This document shows, piece after piece, positions 7,894 through 11,921 of a stretch of 11,921 nt of DNA. Made by a program: the position numbers and the translations under genes. The notes under the pieces were generated by a model. The model saw nothing but the letters and a program-made list of their open reading frames with translations. It was not told the origin of the DNA and did not search any database. The DNA is from Bacillota bacterium (lineage in GTDB: Bacteria; Bacillota; Clostridia; Lachnospirales; Lachnospiraceae), in the NCBI GenBank assembly GCA_023424995.1, contig JAFADH010000353.1:1-11921 (forward strand). The letters are read 5' to 3'. Numbering within the stretch: the first letter of the stretch is position 1; every line of letters starts with the position of its first letter.

Positions 7894-8796
7894 TCAGCCC
7901 AGCTTACGGAGCAGCTTCATAACCATGATGTTACAGAGGACCATTATGAAAAATAAGATAACTGCAATTGTACAGGCATAACCCAGCTCGTATCGGACAT
8001 TGCCGTAATCATGCAGGTGGGTAAGAATGGTATGCCCGGCATAGCTTACGGAAGGAAAGCCCGCCATATCGATGGACAGCTGGGCGATGGACAGGGAGCT
8101 TGTAATCTGCATGACCGCACCGAACATCAGCTGCGGCTTCATGGAAGGCAGCGTTATGTACCATAGTTCCTGCCAGCGGTTCTTAATCCCTTCCACAGCC
8201 GCCGCTTCATACAGCGCCCGGTCCACGTTCTGGAGACCTGCGATAAAGGCCAGGAAGCCGATGCCAAGACTCAGCCAGAGCTGGACCAGGATCAAGATCG
8301 GCATGATATAATCGGCGGTTTCCAGCCAGAGAATACGGCTTTGTATCAGTCCCAGATCCAGCAGCCAGGCATTGGCATAGCCATAGGTATCGGAAGAAAA
8401 GATCAATTTCCATATGAGATAAGCATTGCCCGAGATGGACGGAGCATAAAATATCAGGGTAATAATTGACCTGGGTACGGGGGGAAGCTCATTAATCAGC
8501 CAGGCAAACAGGAAGCACATCATGTAGCTGAGAGGTCCCGTAACCAGCGCCAGCAGCATGGTATTCTTAATGGCGATCAGGAATACGTCATCTTGCACCA
8601 GCAGATTAATATAGTTTGTCAGCCCTGCAAACTTCGGCAGGGAAACCATGTTGAAGGAAGTAAAGCTGAGTACAATGGATATAATGATGGGTACAAAGGT
8701 AAATATAAGAAATATAATTGCAAAGGGAGCAATCAGCAGGTATTTATACTTATGATGCTTCCAGACAAGTGCAAACGACTCTTTATTTCGTTTCAA
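7894..8796 (-). CDS. Sugar ABC transporter permease, MalF-like (pair A)
   Basis: A 300-residue membrane subunit of a CUT1 importer. Helices lie at about 17-45, 73-100, 109-132, 164-188, 222-242 and 273-294. The typical opening is present (YLLIAPFAIIFLIFTFVPI), as is FAGLTNYINLL at 56-66, a common MalF-subunit segment. The EAA loop is EAAAVEGIKN at 197-206, followed by LPS at 216-218. Translation begins at TTG, not ATG: no in-frame ATG occurs before residue 50, and a perfect AAGGAGG sits 7 bases upstream. It follows the giant binding protein after a 111-base gap holding a strong stem-loop, and is most likely made at a lower level than that protein. It pairs with the MalG-like permease next in the array. 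No ATPase gene is visible, which is usual when a shared MsmX-type ATPase serves several importers. Confidence 0.93.
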   Translation of the reverse strand: MKRNKESFALVWKHHKYKYLLIAPFAIIFLIFTFVPIIISIVLSFTSFNMVSLPKFAGLTNYINLLVQDDVFLIAIKNTMLLALVTGPLSYMMCFLFAWLINELPPVPRSIITLIFYAPSISGNAYLIWKLIFSSDTYGYANAWLLDLGLIQSRILWLETADYIMPILILVQLWLSLGIGFLAFIAGLQNVDRALYEAAAVEGIKNRWQELWYITLPSMKPQLMFGAVMQITSSLSIAQLSIDMAGFPSVSYAGHTILTHLHDYGNVRYELGYACTIAVILFFIMVLCNIMVMKLLRKLG

Positions 8797-8803
8797 GGAT
8801 ATA

Positions 8804-8810
8804 CCTCCTT
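8804..8810 (-). promoter_or_regulatory. Strong ribosome binding site deciding a TTG start
   Basis: The minus strand reads AAGGAGG, a full match to the anti-Shine-Dalgarno sequence of Bacillota, 7 bases before the TTG at 8796-8794. This spacing is optimal and the frame has no early ATG, so the TTG is the real start of the pair A MalF-like permease. Confidence 0.85.
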
Positions 8811-8861
8811 ACTTAATGAGTGTAAACGGGAACAGAACATATTCCTTCAAGCATGGATATC

Positions 8862-8908
8862 AGCCCTGGATACCGGTATGCTGACACACCGGTATTCTGC
8901 CACGGGCT
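8862..8908 (-). promoter_or_regulatory. Composite RNA stem-loop at the end of the giant binding-protein gene
   Basis: On the minus strand, ataccggt and accggtat form a perfect 8 bp stem around the 10-base loop gtgtcagcat. It is extended outward by tgg/cca (3 bp) and agccc/gggct (5 bp), with a 4-base and a 1-base bulge on the 5' side. The total is 16 paired bases starting at the stop codon. No run of U follows, so it is not an intrinsic terminator. Its place between a binding-protein gene and its permease genes is where many sugar operons carry a 3'-end protecting hairpin, which raises the amount of binding-protein mRNA over permease mRNA. That role is inferred; the pairing is visible. Confidence 0.65.
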
Positions 8909-11823
8909 CACTGGCCGGCAGTAGATATATTGAACTCCTTGCGCTTGATGGTAAGCTCCTTATCGATCGCCTGTATATTCAAATACAGGGTTTCTCTTGG
9001 ATTCGCATGCTCAGCCACTACCGTATTGAAGGCATAATCCACCATTCTGGTCATCATGTAACTGCCCGGTATCGCAGGTATGCCCACCGTATGCTCCAGC
9101 TGTGCCAGCAGCTGGTCAAGCTCGGCATTGCTCCAGGGCAGCTGCTTCATCACCTCCGGATTGGCCGTGGCATACCGTGCCGAGGTTCCCATAACGGATT
9201 CTACGGTATTCGCATATTGCAGCTGGGTATCCGCACTCATCCACCAGCGGATAAACTCCCAGGCATCCTCCCCGTTATCCGCATTCTCCATCAGGGCGCA
9301 ATTCACAGTCTCTACTACAAAGGTGTTATTAACCGTCCCGTCCGCATTTTTATATCCGGGCATCGGTGCGAAGGACCACAGTCCTTTGATCTCGGGAGCA
9401 AATACCTCCAGCTGGTTGAACGCGGTATATTTCGTAACGCCGATGGGCATCTGCCCTTCACGGAAACGGTTGGGAAAATCAGCATTTACCGTAAAACTGT
9501 AGTTTGTAAAGAACTCCGTATACAGCTTAAAGGACTGCATTGCCGCTTCATTGTCCAGATTGCTTGCTATTCCGTAATCACTGCCGGTTCCCTTATACAG
9601 GTCTCCGCCATACTGGTATACCAGGGACGGATGAAAATTCGGAGCATTATGAGCGGTGGGTGCAAAGAACTCATAATTATATTTGCGAAGGATCGGCAGG
9701 AGGTCGATGACCTCATCCCAGGATTCAGGAATACCGGCACCTACCTTGCTCATAATATCCTTTCGGTAGAACATCATAAAGAAATCCGCCTGCTCCGGAA
9801 TTCCATAGATACCTCCCAGATAAGAAGCGGTCTCCAGGGTACTGGGATAATAGCTTTCTGTCAGTTCCTCAAAGCCCTCCAGCTTCGACAGGTCTTCAAT
9901 CGCTCCGCGCATTGCAAAATCCTGCAGGGTCGCCTGGGATAATCCGATCAGCGCATCGGGGTTATTGCCCGCCAGTGCTGCCCTGAGCACTACCTCTACC
10001 GGTATCAGCTGCAGATTCACATCGATCCCTGTCTCCGGCGTAAAGGTCTCATCAATCAGGTTCTGGATAATCTGAGCCTGCTCCTTGCCGATGGATTGTA
10101 CATTGACAGTGCTTCCTGCATTCACCATCCATACTTTGATGACACTGCCCTGTCCGGCTGCATCCGTATCACTGATCTGGTTTGTCTTAACAAAGAAGGA
10201 TGCAAAGAAACGGACAATTCCGTAATAAGTACTCTCAAAGATATTATCCTTAGCCCTCGGCAGATCCTCCTTCTCGCCGGAGATAACCAGGCTGTCCAGT
10301 TCCAGGGGCATCTCGGATATGGCTACCAGCCAGGTTCCGAGAGCCGATATATTCTCCTTAAGCTGTGCAAGCTCTTCCGTAACACCCTCCGGGTCCTCGG
10401 AGAGCTCCTTCGCCTCAATCGCCATCTTCTGGAGAAGGCTGGTATTCTCACCCTTCTCGCCGGTAATCTCAACCAGCCGGTCTACCATACGGAAGAGACG
10501 GTCGCTTTCACTGGCCATAATTGCCGTGAATTCCGGGAATTTCTTTGCAATCTGGTAATCGATGAATTTATCCGGCCGCACCCCGGTTATCTGGGTCACC
10601 CCGAGATACAGCTGGTTGAGCTGCCATAAGCTTTCTTCCACTTCATTGATAACGCTTCCGAAGTCTCCCATGACACTTTCCAGGGTAATGGTATTGGAGC
10701 CTTCCTTCAGATAAAACAGGAACGGTGACCCTGTACTGTCCGCCACGGTATAATTGACCATGTCGGTGCTGTATTCAAAATTAATGGCATTCATCTGGAC
10801 ATATGGAACCACTCCGTTCACATAAAGTCTTCTTCCCGAGGTTACCCCCCTCTTCAGACTCTGTCTGCCCTTAAAGGTAATCTCATATAAGCCCTCACGG
10901 GGGACGCTAACCTCCCACGTAACGGCATCACCGGGACGCTTCCAGTTGGTTGCGCCGATGGTGTTATATTTTATCTTATATGGATGATAAGGGTATAATA
11001 AAGAATCAGAATAATTCTTTTGTATGTTGATTGCCGACGAATTCTTTTCGATGTATGAGGTGCCTCCCTCTGCCCGTTCTGCCTGACAGATAATGCTGTC
11101 ACCGTCATAGACCGTGTATTTATCTTTTAAGCCTCCGATTACCGTATCGTAATCTTCCGCCTTAACTGCCTTCTTGAATGTGATTGAGGTGTACTCTATG
11201 GGTTCCTTGATAACTTCAAGGGTCAACGTATTCTGACCTTTTTTCAGAAAGAATACATAGGGCTCCCCCACACGCCGTTCATAATCCTCTATGTAAAGTC
11301 TTGTTTCCTTATATACTTCATTAAGATCCGGTCTGATTTCATTGCCATTCTTCTCCTTGATGGCATCATCATACCAATAACGCTTAAATACGATCTGCTC
11401 CAGTCCGCTGTGGCCTATCTCCCCATTGATGAAAAGCCGCCTTTGAATATCCGACATGGTCCCGGGTGTGGCAATGTAGCCGATCTCTAAATTATAAAAC
11501 CCCTCCTGCAAAACATCAAAGGTCCAGGTGACAGAACCGGAATCTCCGGTAATCAGACCGTCATCGGCATTCTCCGCCGTCATACCGTCTGCCGCCGTGT
11601 AATTATCCAGCTCCACCTGTACCTCAGAATCCTGAATGGTTCCGTCAAATCCATACTGCTCCAGATAACCTTGATAGGAAGCATCATAAACCACAGTACC
11701 CGAAGCCGGGATCGCGTAGCTTTCCTTTGCTGCACTCCTATCATTAAGAATAATGGCAACAATTGCAAGGATTATGATAAGGACGGCTGTTATCCGAACT
11801 ATCAAGGACTTCTTTGATTTCAT
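8908..11823 (-). CDS. Giant surface ABC solute-binding protein with two N-terminal jelly-roll domains
   Basis: The protein has 971 residues, more than twice the 420-450 usual for sugar-binding proteins. The hydrophobic segment at about 8-26 has no lipobox cysteine, so it is either an uncleaved anchor or an ordinary signal peptide. Residues about 44-218 and 238-515 are two carbohydrate-binding-like jelly rolls that share motifs (VTW, EG.Y, RRL..NG, FLK.G.NT.TLE). The second holds a helical insertion at about 387-504. A family-1 type binding domain runs from about 560 to 960. It opens with IKVWMVNAG and includes YGIPEQADFFMMFYRKD at 673-689, the hinge strand common to this family, then FIRWWMSADTQLQYA at 857-871. 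It should capture an extracellular glycan for permease pair A, encoded next. AGGT, 6 bases before the ATG, is a weak ribosome site. Ligand unknown; the binding-protein call is secure. Confidence 0.9.
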   Translation of the reverse strand: MKSKKSLIVRITAVLIIILAIVAIILNDRSAAKESYAIPASGTVVYDASYQGYLEQYGFDGTIQDSEVQVELDNYTAADGMTAENADDGLITGDSGSVTWTFDVLQEGFYNLEIGYIATPGTMSDIQRRLFINGEIGHSGLEQIVFKRYWYDDAIKEKNGNEIRPDLNEVYKETRLYIEDYERRVGEPYVFFLKKGQNTLTLEVIKEPIEYTSITFKKAVKAEDYDTVIGGLKDKYTVYDGDSIICQAERAEGGTSYIEKNSSAINIQKNYSDSLLYPYHPYKIKYNTIGATNWKRPGDAVTWEVSVPREGLYEITFKGRQSLKRGVTSGRRLYVNGVVPYVQMNAINFEYSTDMVNYTVADSTGSPFLFYLKEGSNTITLESVMGDFGSVINEVEESLWQLNQLYLGVTQITGVRPDKFIDYQIAKKFPEFTAIMASESDRLFRMVDRLVEITGEKGENTSLLQKMAIEAKELSEDPEGVTEELAQLKENISALGTWLVAISEMPLELDSLVISGEKEDLPRAKDNIFESTYYGIVRFFASFFVKTNQISDTDAAGQGSVIKVWMVNAGSTVNVQSIGKEQAQIIQNLIDETFTPETGIDVNLQLIPVEVVLRAALAGNNPDALIGLSQATLQDFAMRGAIEDLSKLEGFEELTESYYPSTLETASYLGGIYGIPEQADFFMMFYRKDIMSKVGAGIPESWDEVIDLLPILRKYNYEFFAPTAHNAPNFHPSLVYQYGGDLYKGTGSDYGIASNLDNEAAMQSFKLYTEFFTNYSFTVNADFPNRFREGQMPIGVTKYTAFNQLEVFAPEIKGLWSFAPMPGYKNADGTVNNTFVVETVNCALMENADNGEDAWEFIRWWMSADTQLQYANTVESVMGTSARYATANPEVMKQLPWSNAELDQLLAQLEHTVGIPAIPGSYMMTRMVDYAFNTVVAEHANPRETLYLNIQAIDKELTIKRKEFNISTAGQ

Positions 11824-11921
11824 ATTGCTACCTGTGCCTTTCTAATAAATGGGGCTGCTGCAAATTAAGTCTATATGATCAATACCGTTTCATGTACTGT
11901 TGATATAGAAAATTCACAGCA
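11824..11921 (-). promoter_or_regulatory. Leader upstream of the first gene; promoter not resolved
   Basis: These 98 bases precede the giant binding-protein gene on its coding side and hold no open frame. The best -10-like hexamer on the minus strand is TATAGA in gatcatatagac, four of six matches to TATAAT. The hexamer 17 bases upstream, AGTACA, is a poor -35. A stretch at 11876-11894 reads TGAAACGGTATTGATCA on the minus strand. It starts TGA and ends TCA like a LacI-family operator but does not match a full cre consensus. The true promoter may lie beyond the window. Confidence 0.2.

Noticed and set aside
8593..9942. A 449-codon open frame on the plus strand across the permease/binding-protein junction
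   Set aside because: It lies antisense to two well-supported genes, crosses the intergenic stem-loop, has no recognisable domain, and its composition (rich in His, Arg, Gln and Ile) is that of a reverse-frame shadow.
11876..11894. CcpA cre or LacI-type operator in the leader
   Set aside because: The match to the cre consensus is one base short in the left half and the symmetry is limited to the ends, so it is mentioned only as a weak possibility.
1..11921. CRISPR arrays, tRNA or rRNA genes, insertion sequences, phage genes
   Set aside because: The window is filled almost entirely by transport and surface-protein genes, and no regularly spaced repeats, transposase or integrase motifs, or RNA-gene folds were seen in the gaps.

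Overview
All supported genes lie on the minus strand. They read right to left as one tightly packed array of eight complete genes plus one gene cut by the left edge. Strong AGGAGG-type ribosome binding sites, one TTG start, CUT1-type sugar permeases with no ATPase gene beside them, and a Gram-positive style lipoprotein signal all suggest a Bacillota (Firmicutes) member with moderate GC, such as a Paenibacillus-like or Lachnospiraceae-like organism. The sequence alone does not settle which.

Layout in transcription order. (1) 11824-11921: a short leader with no convincing promoter. (2) 11823-8908: a 971-residue surface solute-binding protein. It has two tandem jelly-roll, carbohydrate-binding-like domains, a helical segment, and a C-terminal family-1 type sugar-binding domain. 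(3) 8862-8908: a strong composite stem-loop at its stop codon. (4) 8796-7894 and 7799-6912: MalF-like and MalG-like permeases (pair A). (5) 6902-5415: an exported beta-propeller plus TPR protein with a C-terminal membrane anchor. (6) 5422-4790: a five-helix Yip1-family membrane protein. (7) 4760-2109: an 883-residue membrane-anchored DUF5696-type protein that looks like a glycoside-hydrolase-fold enzyme. (8) 2090-1185 and 1195-194: a second, divergent permease pair (pair B). (9) 88-1: the first 29 residues of a lipoprotein, probably the binding protein for pair B.

How they may work together (inference). The window looks like a surface glycan capture and import locus. The large binding protein and the membrane-tethered DUF5696 protein would hold or process a polymer or large oligosaccharide outside the cell. 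The propeller/TPR and Yip1 proteins would act as membrane scaffold or sensor, and two ABC importers would take up products using a shared ATPase encoded elsewhere (as MsmX is in Bacillus). The least explained part is the propeller/TPR, Yip1 and DUF5696 trio placed between the two permease pairs. No intrinsic terminator, regulator, tRNA, CRISPR array or mobile element was found, and the operon probably continues past the left edge.
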